Part shown: positions 22,486 to 31,489 of the stretch, piece by piece
How the letters are laid out: every line of letters begins with the position of its first letter
How positions within the stretch are numbered: position 1 is the stretch's first letter
Origin: a virus
Direction: 5' to 3' (one strand)
Virus record (IMG/VR): IMGVR_UViG_3300011116_000528
Coordinates: 1-40,890 of that record
DNA length: 40,890 bases
Made by a program: the position numbers and the translations under genes
The notes under the pieces: model-generated
Database searches by the model: none
Told to the model about the DNA's origin: nothing
Seen by the model: only the letters and a program-made list of their open reading frames with translations

Positions 22486-23836
22486 ACGGAATCAAAGCCC
22501 TTTACTTGCTTCGGTTACCTTAGATACCTCCAATACAATGCTTGTAAAGGAGGACATTTTTAATGAGCCGTCACGGGAAAGGCTTGATTTTACGGGGGCA
22601 AAATGGGTGCGGTTCTTTACACAAAAGGATGACTTTTTAAAGAGCCTCATAGCTATTGTAAATAATTCGCCGACTTTACGAAGAATAATCGAAGATAAAA
22701 CAAACATGGTTGTCGGTGACGGCTTCATCCCGATGAAGGGCAAAGCAAACACATTGCTTACCACGTCCATGAAGGGTGAAGTTATTACCGACGATTCTTT
22801 AAGCGAAATAGAAGATGTTATTTCACAGGTTAATTTACACGGGCAAAATCTTCAGGAGGTTTTGGCTCAACTTGCTTTTGACTATGATGCTTTTGGAAAT
22901 AGCTTTTGCGAAATTGTTAAAGGCAAAGTAGGCAGCGAACCATTTACTTATATTTATCATGTACCAGTTTATAACGTTGGTATTCGAAAAGCGGAAGCCG
23001 ACCAAATAATTAAATCCGTTGGTATTTATGATAATTGGGAAGAAGTGCCACTCACCACCGACGGCGTATTTTATGAAAGCGAAGGATTTAGGGAAGTGCC
23101 GATTTATCCTGACTTTAAGAAATTTGAAGACGGAACGCAAAGAAGCGTTATCCATGTGAAGCAATACGCCGCAGGCTATTTTTACTTTGGTTTACCTGAG
23201 TGGATTGGCGCAAAAATGTGGGCTGAAATTGAATACAGGATTCAGCGGTTTAATACAAGTAAATTTGAAAACGGCTTCATGCCTTCTGGGGTGATGCAAT
23301 TCTTCGGCTCAATTACGCCCGACCAAGCAAAGAAATTGGTTGAAGGTATTGAAAGCAAGTTCACAGGAATGGGGAATAATCATAAGTTATTTGTTCAGGT
23401 TCTCCGTGACGAAAAATTAAAAGCAAATTGGATTCCCACCTCCAAAGAAAGTGAGGGAGAATTTTTAAACTTGCAAAACTTGGCAGCCTCAGCCATTGTT
23501 GTGGCTAACAGGTGGAGCAAGTCACTTGCAGGCTTCGCCACGGCGGGGCAACTTGGAAGCAATCAACAGATACGTCAGGAAATGGAGTACCTTCAAAGTA
23601 CGGTGATTAAGCCGCGCCAAAACTTGATGCTATCTAAAATTATAAATCCTTATTTAGCCGAAATTGGGCTTTATAACCCAGCCTTTAAAGACGTTCAATT
23701 CTCCATATCAAACACTTTGCCTGTGTCATTCATGGGCGAAATAAAGGTTGAGGATAATTTGACGCAAGATGAAAAAAGGGAAATATTAGGTTATTCACCA
23801 ATCGAAACAAATGAGCCAACTAATACAACCGTCTGA
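22427..23836 (+). CDS. Portal protein
   Basis: The 469-residue protein has the features of a phage portal: an N-terminal disordered basic region, helix-rich wing with LKSLIAIVNNSP and RRIIEDKTNMVVGDG, the FDYDAFGNSFCEIVKG strand-loop segment, and a C-terminal crown with NLQNLAASAIVVANRWS and QQIRQEMEYLQSTVIKPRQ. It forms the dodecameric channel for DNA packaging and tail joining. Start at 22427 is preferred over 22388 because the latter would lie deeper in the preceding gene. It lies far from terL, 13 kb downstream. Confidence 0.85.
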   Translation: MSQQLKKIQAVPNRNNRVSKRNQSPLLASVTLDTSNTMLVKEDIFNEPSRERLDFTGAKWVRFFTQKDDFLKSLIAIVNNSPTLRRIIEDKTNMVVGDGFIPMKGKANTLLTTSMKGEVITDDSLSEIEDVISQVNLHGQNLQEVLAQLAFDYDAFGNSFCEIVKGKVGSEPFTYIYHVPVYNVGIRKAEADQIIKSVGIYDNWEEVPLTTDGVFYESEGFREVPIYPDFKKFEDGTQRSVIHVKQYAAGYFYFGLPEWIGAKMWAEIEYRIQRFNTSKFENGFMPSGVMQFFGSITPDQAKKLVEGIESKFTGMGNNHKLFVQVLRDEKLKANWIPTSKESEGEFLNLQNLAASAIVVANRWSKSLAGFATAGQLGSNQQIRQEMEYLQSTVIKPRQNLMLSKIINPYLAEIGLYNPAFKDVQFSISNTLPVSFMGEIKVEDNLTQDEKREILGYSPIETNEPTNTTV

Positions 23837-24350
23837 GGTTATAAGCGGCGGAGTTGCAAGACCAACGCCAGCGGATATACGACTTGATAAAAGCCTTATA
23901 AGCCCTCACATTCAGGATGCAGAATTTCAATGGATTGTCCCAGCTATCGGCGTATCTTTTTACGACACCTTGGTGGCTGCAAAAGGGAGTTCAACCGCCT
24001 TCACGTCAACGGCTTATCAAGCGTTATGGAATGACCATTTGAAAAGCTTTTGCGCCAACGCCGTGTTATATGAAGCAGCCCCTTATATGGTGATGCAACT
24101 TGGTACAAATGGACTTTATACATTGGATAACGAGTACGGGCAAAACGTGGGGGTTGACGGCTTAAAATTTTATCAAGACACCATGCTTCAAAGATTGGGA
24201 GTAAAGAAGAAAAGGATTAAGGACTATTTGTGTACTTGCGCAAGTAATTTACTTGGATTTATTCCCAGCGCCATTGGTTGCCCTGAGGCAACTTGTAATG
24301 AGGATGACGAAATATTTGATATTTATAACACGATGGGAATAGTACTATGA
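23811..24350 (+). CDS. Head-tail connector/adaptor-like protein, 179 residues
   Basis: The protein is a mixed helical protein (IRLDKSLISPHIQDAEFQWI and a helix bundle around KSFCANAVLYEAA) of the size of head-tail adaptors; its length, start block and position after the portal fit DUF6712-like connectors of Bacteroidota phages. Four Cys near the C-terminus (LCTCASN, GCPEATCN) are notable. It overlaps the portal gene by 26 bases. Confidence 0.55.
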   Translation: MSQLIQPSEVISGGVARPTPADIRLDKSLISPHIQDAEFQWIVPAIGVSFYDTLVAAKGSSTAFTSTAYQALWNDHLKSFCANAVLYEAAPYMVMQLGTNGLYTLDNEYGQNVGVDGLKFYQDTMLQRLGVKKKRIKDYLCTCASNLLGFIPSAIGCPEATCNEDDEIFDIYNTMGIVL

Positions 24351-27300
24351 GTGAAGAAATAAAACCAAAAAAGGAACGTAAGTTTTTAAAGGCATTAGGA
24401 AAAATCGGAGAGGTTTTGATTCAAGAACTTTTTTTCAGAGTAGGGAGCAATTTGATTCGAAAGATTGGAGGCAAAAAAACATTGCCTTCAATTCTTTTTT
24501 TATTCCTTTCCCTCAGCCTTTTCGCGCAATACCCAAACACATTAAACAAACAACGGCTTGGATTCCAGACCACAGCCGACGGGCTTGTTTGGCGTGGGGC
24601 ATTGTCCGACACGGCTTCCATTCAACCGATAAACAATCAAAACGCGTGGGTGATTCTTGATACGGTTAACCTTAAATTTTATACGTTTGATTTTACCTCC
24701 AATGTTTGGAACTTGGTCAACGGTGGAACAAGCGGTTTAACAATGCCATTTGATTCCATCACCTTCAACACGACAAAGAATGGCACGGTGGGTGTGGGAG
24801 AAGTAGAATACAATGATACACAGGGTTCTTTGATACAAGGGCTAAAAGGTGGTAACGTTACCAATGTCATTGGGCAACAATTACACCAACGCGTGAACAA
24901 CAGAACAGGTGCACCATTGGCAAAGGGTGACGTGGTTTATTTGGCAGGAAGTCAGGGCAATCGAATAACAGTGGCAAAAGGTTTAGCGGTAACGGATGCT
25001 TTTTCGGCTAACACTTTTGGTGTAGTGGCTGAAAACATTGCGGACAATCAAAGCGGTTTTATAATTACCGAAGGCTTAATAACAGGCTTAAATACCTCAG
25101 CCTTAACGGAAGATAGCGCGGTTTATTTATCGCCAACGGTGGCAGGTGCATTGACTTCAACAAAGCCACAAGCACCACAACACAGCGTATATATTGGCGT
25201 ATGTGTTAAAAGTAATAACGGTTCGGGGGAATTGTTTGTCAAAATTCGCAACGGGCAGGAATTGGATGAGCTTCACGATGTTCGGATAACCTCACCCGTT
25301 GACAGGGCTTCTTTGTATTATAAATCAAGTGAAAAACTTTGGCGCGACACAACGGCAGCCCTTTTGGTAAGTGACACGGCTTCGATGCTTGCTAACTATG
25401 CCACAAAAGCATACGCGGATACAACGGGAAGGTTATATGCAAGGCAGGATTATACCACAGGGGTAACATCTTCAACTTTAACATGGACACAAAGTGACAC
25501 TTTGATTCCTGGGGGAGTTACCGTCGTTCAAGTTTATCGTAACGGACAAATACTTTTGCCTTCGCAATACACGATACCAACTTCAACAAGCGTGGTAATT
25601 GCAGCTTCATCATTCAAAGTCAATGATAATTACACGGTTATTTTTCCGCGTGGTGGCGGTGCAGGAAGTGGTGGAGGATCGGGAAGTTTAACTTCTATTT
25701 CAGGAGGTACGGGAATCCTTGTTTCACCTGACCCAATCACAACAACGGGTACGGTTTCGGCTGACCTCAGTGTTTTAATGGAGTTAACAGATACGTCTTT
25801 ATTAAAGCTTTCATCAAGACTTGCAACAAAATTAAATACAAGTGACACGGCTTCGATGTTATCGAATTATAACACGCGTATAAATAGCAAATTAAATATA
25901 TCTGACACGGCTTCAATGCTTGCGCCTTACTTTCGAGATGCTGATACAAGTTTATTAAATCTTACCTCAAGGTTTGCATTAAAATTAAACGCAACCGATA
26001 CCGCTTCCCTTTCCAACAGGATAAACGCAAAGGGCAACGGCACGGTTACAAGTGTTGCCACGGGCTACGGATTAACAGGTGGAACAATTACCACGACAGG
26101 TACTTTGTTACTTGATTCAGCCGTTGTATTTTCGAGGATACGGGATTCAATTGTTGACGTGGCAATTGGGAATGATACCATAAAGATTTTAAAACAGGAA
26201 TATGCACCAGCTACTTCAAGCGTTTTAACTTGGACGGTAACATCAAAATTTCCCATCCAATCTAAGTCTTTTATTTTGGTGTTTAGAAATGGGCAGCTTC
26301 TTATAAATACTCAATACAATTTAACAGATACTAATAAAATTACCATTGTTTCCAACTCATTCAAATCAGGCGCTAATTACACGGTTGTTACGGTGTCGGG
26401 AATTGGTTCGGTTGGTACGGGTATATTTCCTAATCCCGTTTACCCTGAGGCAGGAATAGCGGTATCCACGGGCAGCGCTTGGGCTTCAAGCATTGCAAAT
26501 AATTCAAGCAATTGGAATGTTGCATTCAATGACAAAATAAACAATGCTGAGTTTTCAGGAACAACGACAAAGACGTTGACTTTAACCCAATATGACGGAG
26601 GTACATTTACGCCAACGTTTACCGACTTACAAGGGGTGACAGGCGTCACGGCAGGAACAGGGTTAACTGGTGGAACGATAACAACCACGGGCACGGTGGC
26701 AGTTGATTTTACCACGGTTGCACCGTTGGCAAATCCCACGTTTACAGGTACGGTTTCGGGAATAACGAAAATCATGGTAGGTTTGGGTAATGTGGATAAT
26801 ACTTCGGATGCTAATAAGCCCGTATCAACAACAACGCAAACGGCGTTGAATTTAAAGGTAAACATAAGCGACACGGCTTCCATGCTTACTCCTTATTTTC
26901 GAGATACTGACACAACTTCTTTAAATCTTACATCAAGATTTAACACAAAATTAAATTTATTGGACACTTCAAATATGTTGGTCCCATACCTTCGGAAAGC
27001 TGACACGACAAATATGTTATTACCTTACTTTCGAGATGCTGATACATCTCAATTAAACCTTACATCAAGATTTAACACAAAGCAAAACACGTTAAGCGGC
27101 ACGGGCTTTGTCAAAGCAAGTGGAATAAGTATAACGTATGATAATTCAAATTATCTCACAACAGGGGCAGCGGCATTAACTTATTTGCCATTGACAGGTG
27201 GAACATTGACGGGTAATTTAAGATTATCAAGTAGCGTTGGTACGCAATTAAACATAGATGCAAATGATAATAATTTAGAAAGTAGAATTACTTTTTCAAC

Positions 27301-27985
27301 TGCTGGAAGTGCAAGGTCTAAAATATATACAACATCAAGCGTATCTTCAATGACATTTGAAAGTATAGCTCAAGCCTCGGCAAAGCGTGGTTTTAGATTT
27401 ATATCAAGTACAGAGGGAACACAGTATTTAGGATTAGTTCAAGACCCTCAAGGTAATGTTGGAATAAAATCAGATGCAACGGGTAATGATTTACATCCAA
27501 ATACATTGTATGTTAATGGTACTCTTGGTGTCACAGGCAACATCACGGAAGCTGGAAACAATGTTCTTACCAACTTAGACACAGCATCATTATCAAGTAG
27601 GATTGATTCAAAATTCAATAGTTCAGGAGGCACAATTTCAGGCGCGGTGACTTTATCCACAACCACGGCAACGCCTTCAAGTTTACTTGGTAAAGATGGA
27701 AGCAACGTCGTTGGCATGGTAACAACGGTGGCGCAAACTGGGTTAATGACAAGGGGCTTAGAAAGCAACCGTTCAACCATTTCAGGAAGTGAATTAATAA
27801 GTGTAACGCATAATTTAGTAAGTGAGCCAACCTCTGTTTTACTTACTGTATTTGGAAGCACATCATACATTTTACAAGTATCAAGTAAAACTTCAAGTAC
27901 ATTTACCGTGCAAGTAAAAAATTACGACGGCACTCCTGCAATAAACGCAACCTTGGTATCATTCTCATGGCTGGCAATTAAATAA
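24347..27985 (+). CDS. Large tail fibre-like protein with internal signal-like segment
   Basis: The 1212-residue protein starts with a basic cytosolic-looking stretch (residues 1-44), then a hydrophobic segment ILFLFLSLSLFAQ (about 49-61) that looks like a signal peptide. Residues 62-130 share TTADGLVWRG with the next fibre. The rest is a Thr/Ser/Gly/Asn-rich beta array with repeats of SDTASML, PYFRDADTS and NLTSRF...KLN, and GLTGGTITTTGT blocks typical of fibre triple helices. It would bind host surface receptors. A TTG at 24482 could start a protein whose signal is at the very N-terminus. Residues 1-44 may be a fused small gene. Confidence 0.8.
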   Translation: MSEEIKPKKERKFLKALGKIGEVLIQELFFRVGSNLIRKIGGKKTLPSILFLFLSLSLFAQYPNTLNKQRLGFQTTADGLVWRGALSDTASIQPINNQNAWVILDTVNLKFYTFDFTSNVWNLVNGGTSGLTMPFDSITFNTTKNGTVGVGEVEYNDTQGSLIQGLKGGNVTNVIGQQLHQRVNNRTGAPLAKGDVVYLAGSQGNRITVAKGLAVTDAFSANTFGVVAENIADNQSGFIITEGLITGLNTSALTEDSAVYLSPTVAGALTSTKPQAPQHSVYIGVCVKSNNGSGELFVKIRNGQELDELHDVRITSPVDRASLYYKSSEKLWRDTTAALLVSDTASMLANYATKAYADTTGRLYARQDYTTGVTSSTLTWTQSDTLIPGGVTVVQVYRNGQILLPSQYTIPTSTSVVIAASSFKVNDNYTVIFPRGGGAGSGGGSGSLTSISGGTGILVSPDPITTTGTVSADLSVLMELTDTSLLKLSSRLATKLNTSDTASMLSNYNTRINSKLNISDTASMLAPYFRDADTSLLNLTSRFALKLNATDTASLSNRINAKGNGTVTSVATGYGLTGGTITTTGTLLLDSAVVFSRIRDSIVDVAIGNDTIKILKQEYAPATSSVLTWTVTSKFPIQSKSFILVFRNGQLLINTQYNLTDTNKITIVSNSFKSGANYTVVTVSGIGSVGTGIFPNPVYPEAGIAVSTGSAWASSIANNSSNWNVAFNDKINNAEFSGTTTKTLTLTQYDGGTFTPTFTDLQGVTGVTAGTGLTGGTITTTGTVAVDFTTVAPLANPTFTGTVSGITKIMVGLGNVDNTSDANKPVSTTTQTALNLKVNISDTASMLTPYFRDTDTTSLNLTSRFNTKLNLLDTSNMLVPYLRKADTTNMLLPYFRDADTSQLNLTSRFNTKQNTLSGTGFVKASGISITYDNSNYLTTGAAALTYLPLTGGTLTGNLRLSSSVGTQLNIDANDNNLESRITFSTAGSARSKIYTTSSVSSMTFESIAQASAKRGFRFISSTEGTQYLGLVQDPQGNVGIKSDATGNDLHPNTLYVNGTLGVTGNITEAGNNVLTNLDTASLSSRIDSKFNSSGGTISGAVTLSTTTATPSSLLGKDGSNVVGMVTTVAQTGLMTRGLESNRSTISGSELISVTHNLVSEPTSVLLTVFGSTSYILQVSSKTSSTFTVQVKNYDGTPAINATLVSFSWLAIK
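25846..27094 (+). repeat. Diverged direct repeats within the fibre gene
   Basis: Segments near 25909-25973, 26869-26932 and 27021-27074 encode the same PYFRDxDTS/T...LNLTSRF unit with scattered silent and coding differences. Similar SDTASML units also occur near 25371 and 25846. They are protein-level repeats of the fibre shaft and could recombine with each other, altering shaft length. Confidence 0.6.
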
Positions 27986-27998
27986 CAAAAACATAAAC

Positions 27999-29378
27999 AT
28001 GAAACAACTTCTTTTCCTCCTCCTTTTCCCAGCCTTTGCCATGGCACAATATCAAGGGAATGCAAATCAAAAGATAACATTGGGTGAACAAACGACTGCC
28101 GACGGGCTGGTGTATCGAGGCATAAGAGCAGATACCACAAGTAAAATTGTTCCCTTTTCAGATACCTCGGCATATATCATTCTTGATACAGTTGAAAAGA
28201 CATTGTGGCTTTACAAGGCTGGGCAAGTACCAAAATGGCAACAAGTCGGTGGAAGTGCTGGTGGCGGTGGAACAGTCACAAGCGTAGCGGCATTGACATT
28301 AGGAACAACTGGCACGGATTTAGCATCAACCGTAGCAAATAGTACAACAACGCCAGTCATTACTTTAAATGTACCAAACGCAAGTGCAACTGCAAGAGGC
28401 GTTGTTACAATAGGCACACAAACATTTAAAGGTTTTAAAACATTTAGTGATTCAATACAAATTAGAAATATAGTTATATCTAATGGAAAGTCATCTAATA
28501 ACAGTAATCTTGCGATAGGATTTGATGCTTTAGTAAACAATACACCAACTGGAGGTAACAACGGCGCAGCAAATACGGCTATTGGATATGAAGCAATGAA
28601 ATCAAATACAACTGGATTTATGAACGTAGCTTTAGGTTACAGGGCATTAACTTCAAATACAACTTCTACGTATAATATGGCAGTTGGAATGGATGCAATG
28701 TTTTCAAATACAAGTGGTAGTCAAAATGTAGCTTTAGGTAGACAGTCATTATATTCAAACACTACCTCAAGCAATAATGTTGCTATTGGTTACGCTTCTT
28801 TAGGTGGTTCAACTGGGCTTGGAAATACGGCAGTTGGTTCATTAACTCTTTATGAAAATACAACTGGGATTCAAAATACGGCAATAGGTTATTATGCTGG
28901 ATGGAATGCTGGGACAAATGCAAATATTACTGGTTCAAACAATACCTTTATTGGTAATGGTGCTGTAAATACAGCATCTAATGTAAATAACACTATAACG
29001 CTTGGAAATAGTTCAATTGCAACTATTCGCGCTCAAGTAACTACAATAACAGGACTTTCAGACATTCGAGATAAAACAGATATATTACCTTTAAATTATG
29101 GTATGAATTTTATTGATAAATTAAAGCCTGTTTCTTTTGTTTGGGACATGAGGGATGGAGGTAAAATAGGCATTCCTGAAATAGGTTTTGTAGCTCAAGA
29201 TTTACAACAAGCGCAAATAGATTTAGGAATAAATATACCTAATCTTGTTAGCGGTGTAGATGAAAAACTTGAAGCATCATACGGTGTACTTTTGCCTATA
29301 ATTGTCAAAGCATTGCAAGAGGCAAATAATAAAATAAAGTCACTTGAACAAAGATTATTAATTCTAGAAAACAAATAA
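27999..29378 (+). CDS. Fibre/adhesin with Sec-like signal, YadA-like repeats and S74 chaperone
   Basis: The 459-residue protein opens with a Sec-type signal (MKQLLFLLLFPAFAMA, cut before Gln17), then TTADGLVYRG as in the previous fibre, a Gly linker, and from about 160 a run of beta-roll repeats (NTAIGYEAM, NVALGYRAL, NMAVGMDAM, NVALGRQSL, NVAIGYASL). Residues about 354-459 are an S74-type intramolecular chaperone/autoprotease (SDIRDKTDILPL, GKIGIPEIGFVAQDL) followed by a coiled coil. In phages such domains trim the fibre after trimerisation. A signal peptide on a virion fibre is unusual. Confidence 0.85.
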   Translation: MKQLLFLLLFPAFAMAQYQGNANQKITLGEQTTADGLVYRGIRADTTSKIVPFSDTSAYIILDTVEKTLWLYKAGQVPKWQQVGGSAGGGGTVTSVAALTLGTTGTDLASTVANSTTTPVITLNVPNASATARGVVTIGTQTFKGFKTFSDSIQIRNIVISNGKSSNNSNLAIGFDALVNNTPTGGNNGAANTAIGYEAMKSNTTGFMNVALGYRALTSNTTSTYNMAVGMDAMFSNTSGSQNVALGRQSLYSNTTSSNNVAIGYASLGGSTGLGNTAVGSLTLYENTTGIQNTAIGYYAGWNAGTNANITGSNNTFIGNGAVNTASNVNNTITLGNSSIATIRAQVTTITGLSDIRDKTDILPLNYGMNFIDKLKPVSFVWDMRDGGKIGIPEIGFVAQDLQQAQIDLGINIPNLVSGVDEKLEASYGVLLPIIVKALQEANNKIKSLEQRLLILENK

Positions 29379-29379
29379 T

Positions 29380-29982
29380 ATGAAAAAAATACTTTTTTTA
29401 TTCCTATTTCCTTCTATCATTTATTGTCAAGATGTTATATCTGATACGATTTTTGTAAGGAAAGCAAACAACACTTATTTTGTTGTCAAACAAACACTAT
29501 TTACTGATTCAAGCATAATTGAAACAGTTGATAATTATGGAGACAGTTTAAAAGCTATTAACCGCATACTTTATTTAGCAAATAATTATTCTAACAAAAT
29601 AGCAGAAATAGCTCGCGGTTATATTGGGCGTGGAAAAATTAATCAGTTGATTAAATTACAAAATGATTTGCACCAACAGATAAGCGGAAGACCTGTTTAC
29701 ACATCAACGGCAATCAGGGATTCAACGGCTTTCCTTGGCGATTGGACATTGGTATTTAATGGTGAAAATATCCTTGGTGAAATACAGTTGAATGCTAACA
29801 AAAGATTAATCTTTAATCCTGACAACGGCAAAGTATATACCATTTCAACAAACCTATTACTCTCGACTTTTACAAATCAAATCACTTTTTCATTTAACGG
29901 TGTGCGCTATGACTTATACAAGTTTGCTAACGGTAAATTTGCAACCGTGGACAATGATGTTAGGCTAATAAAAAAAGAATAA
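29380..29982 (+). CDS. Secreted protein with Sec-like signal, 200 residues
   Basis: The protein starts with MKKILFLFLFPSIIYC, a signal peptide like the two preceding fibres, giving a mature protein beginning QDVISD or a lipid-modified Cys16. The rest is helical then beta, with a TSTAIRDSTAFLGDWT segment and VYTISTN strands; no enzyme motif is seen. It follows the S74 fibre by one base and precedes the holin by one-base overlap. It may be a fibre accessory, a periplasmic lysis factor (spanin-like role) or a host-surface effector. Confidence 0.6.
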   Translation: MKKILFLFLFPSIIYCQDVISDTIFVRKANNTYFVVKQTLFTDSSIIETVDNYGDSLKAINRILYLANNYSNKIAEIARGYIGRGKINQLIKLQNDLHQQISGRPVYTSTAIRDSTAFLGDWTLVFNGENILGEIQLNANKRLIFNPDNGKVYTISTNLLLSTFTNQITFSFNGVRYDLYKFANGKFATVDNDVRLIKKE

Positions 29983-30386
29983 TGAAAACAACATTAATCA
30001 ACTTTTTGCACCTTGGATGGGAGAAAATAACATATGCGATTTGCTGCGGTTATATTTTTTCTTTTTTCATACCAATAAAGGGATTTTTAATATTCACGGT
30101 ATTTGTCGTATTTGCGGACATGGCAACTGGGATCCTGGCAGCAAGAAAAGAGCAGCAAAAGATAAATAGCAAAGGGCTTTATAGGACAATGGAAAAGATA
30201 GTTGTATATTTTTGTGGTATCCTAATTTTCGAGGGTGCAAGAAATACGTTTTCCCTGCCATTCAACATTACGTACATGGCAGCGTTCTTGATTGCAACGG
30301 TGGAGCTTTATTCTATTGCTGAAAATATTAAGCGCATTACAGGCGTAAACCTTGGCGTTTTAATTACACGTTTTTTTAATCGTTAA
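29982..30386 (+). CDS. Phage holin
   Basis: The 134-residue membrane protein has about three to four hydrophobic segments (ITYAICCGYIFSFFI, GFLIFTVFVVFADMATGIL, KIVVYFCGILIFEGA and MAAFLIATVELYSIA) and the holin pattern ADMATGILAARKE then SKGLYRTMEKI, as in Phage_holin_4 family proteins. It would form membrane lesions that let the amidase at 30764 reach peptidoglycan at the time of lysis. It lies just before the lysis genes, which supports the call. Confidence 0.85.
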   Translation: MKTTLINFLHLGWEKITYAICCGYIFSFFIPIKGFLIFTVFVVFADMATGILAARKEQQKINSKGLYRTMEKIVVYFCGILIFEGARNTFSLPFNITYMAAFLIATVELYSIAENIKRITGVNLGVLITRFFNR

Positions 30387-30397
30387 AATAAATAATC

Positions 30398-30691
30398 ATG
30401 CAGACTAATTTAAAAGAAGCCTTAAAATCGGCTGATACAGTTAAAAGTCCACTTGGTGACATCGCTTGTTATTCAATGAACTTTGCGGAGCTTGCAAGTG
30501 AAATCAATGTACACTTGGAAGGCAATAAAGTGAAATTCACGTGGCGCGAATATATCCAGTTAGCCCAAATAATTTGGGATAAGATTAAGGAAACAAGCCG
30601 CGAATGTGCTGGAAAAGAAATTGAAGTAAAATTGCCTGCAAAGTTATCATTGATTAGTGCAGCTTTTGCATTGATTGGATTCAAATTATAG
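30398..30691 (+). CDS. Unknown protein in the lysis cassette, 97 residues
   Basis: The protein begins MQTNLKEALKSADTVK and appears alpha/beta, with FTWREYIQLAQIIWDKI as an amphipathic helix and a mildly hydrophobic C-terminus (LSLISAAFALIGFKL). It lies 11 bases after the holin gene and 72 bases before the amidase gene. A role in lysis is suggested only by position. Confidence 0.55.
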   Translation: MQTNLKEALKSADTVKSPLGDIACYSMNFAELASEINVHLEGNKVKFTWREYIQLAQIIWDKIKETSRECAGKEIEVKLPAKLSLISAAFALIGFKL

Positions 30692-30720
30692 GCGCAGCAG
30701 GATTCGCTACCTTAGTGCCG

Positions 30721-30748
30721 AGGGGAGTAGATTAATTTCTATTCCCCT
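30721..30748 (+). promoter_or_regulatory. Hairpin before the amidase gene
   Basis: AGGGGAGTAGA pairs with TCTATTCCCCT around a six-base loop (one G-U pair, 11 bp). It is not followed by a T run, so a terminator is unlikely; the sequence TAAAAATATAAAAATATG follows, an A-rich start. It probably acts on the mRNA, for example on translation or stability of the amidase message. A smaller possible stem, GGCGC/GTGCC, lies just upstream (30691-30719). Confidence 0.5.
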
Positions 30749-30763
30749 TAAAAATATAAAAAT

Positions 30764-31426
30764 ATGAAAGCATCTAAATTTTGCATCTTTATTGACGCGG
30801 GTCATGGAGGCATTGACGTAAAAAAAAAGTTACCTTACAATTATACGACATACCCGTCAAAGTGCGCTCAGCATAACAATGCAAAGTTCCACGGTTACGG
30901 GTGGTTCTTTGAGGGCGTGTTCAACCGAGACGTTGCGGCAAAGATTGAGCAGTATTTAATTGACTGGGGGTTTCCAGTGGTTCGCGTTTACGATTCTGTC
31001 TTGGATATTACCCTCGCAAAGCGCGTGGCGAAGGCAAATATTAACGCAAAAAATTACGAAGATTCGTTATACCTAAGCATCCACGGTAACGCGGCGGCTT
31101 CGCCCAATGCAAGGGGATTCGAGGTGTTTACGAGCAAGGGCAAAACAAGGTCGGACATTTACGCTGAGTTCTTGTTTAACGAGGTTCAGGAGGCTTTTCC
31201 CAAATGGGTTTATCGCATGGATACCACGGACGGGGATAAGGATAAAGAAGAAAGTTTCTTTGTTATTACTCAAACAAATATGCCAGCGGTATTAAGCGAA
31301 AACGGCTTCTTTACAAATTACCACGACGCGTTAATGATGTTTGACCCCGTGTTTCAAAATACGTTGGCTTTGTCTCATGCACGGGCGGTGGTTGATTATG
31401 CGAAAACGCAAGGGGTAATCTTTTAA
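30764..31426 (+). CDS. N-acetylmuramoyl-L-alanine amidase (endolysin)
   Basis: The 220-residue enzyme has the Amidase_3 signature with zinc ligands His14 (DAGHGG), Glu50 (FEGVFNRD), His107 (LSIHGN) and Glu179 in VLSENGFF as catalytic residue. It cleaves the bond between muramic acid and the peptide stem, lysing the cell once the holin opens the membrane. No signal peptide or extra cell-wall domain is present, so it depends on the holin. It is the last gene of the rightward block. Confidence 0.92.
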   Translation: MKASKFCIFIDAGHGGIDVKKKLPYNYTTYPSKCAQHNNAKFHGYGWFFEGVFNRDVAAKIEQYLIDWGFPVVRVYDSVLDITLAKRVAKANINAKNYEDSLYLSIHGNAAASPNARGFEVFTSKGKTRSDIYAEFLFNEVQEAFPKWVYRMDTTDGDKDKEESFFVITQTNMPAVLSENGFFTNYHDALMMFDPVFQNTLALSHARAVVDYAKTQGVIF

Positions 31427-31434
31427 ATAAAAAA

Positions 31435-31456
31435 GGGCTGGTTCAAATGCCAGCCC
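31435..31456 (-). terminator. Intrinsic terminator at the convergence of the two blocks
   Basis: GGGCTGG (31435-31441) and CCAGCCC (31450-31456) form a 7-bp stem with an 8-base loop. On the minus strand the hairpin runs into six T, ending the leftward transcript just after the gene at 31490. On the plus strand there is no T run, so it is weaker for the late transcript. Confidence 0.7.
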
Positions 31457-31489
31457 CGATATACACATCAACAATTTAACAAATGATAA

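Noticed and set aside
24347-29378. Diversity-generating retroelement
   Set aside because: The fibre genes have repeats, but no reverse transcriptase gene or variable/template repeat pair with adenine-specific changes was seen.
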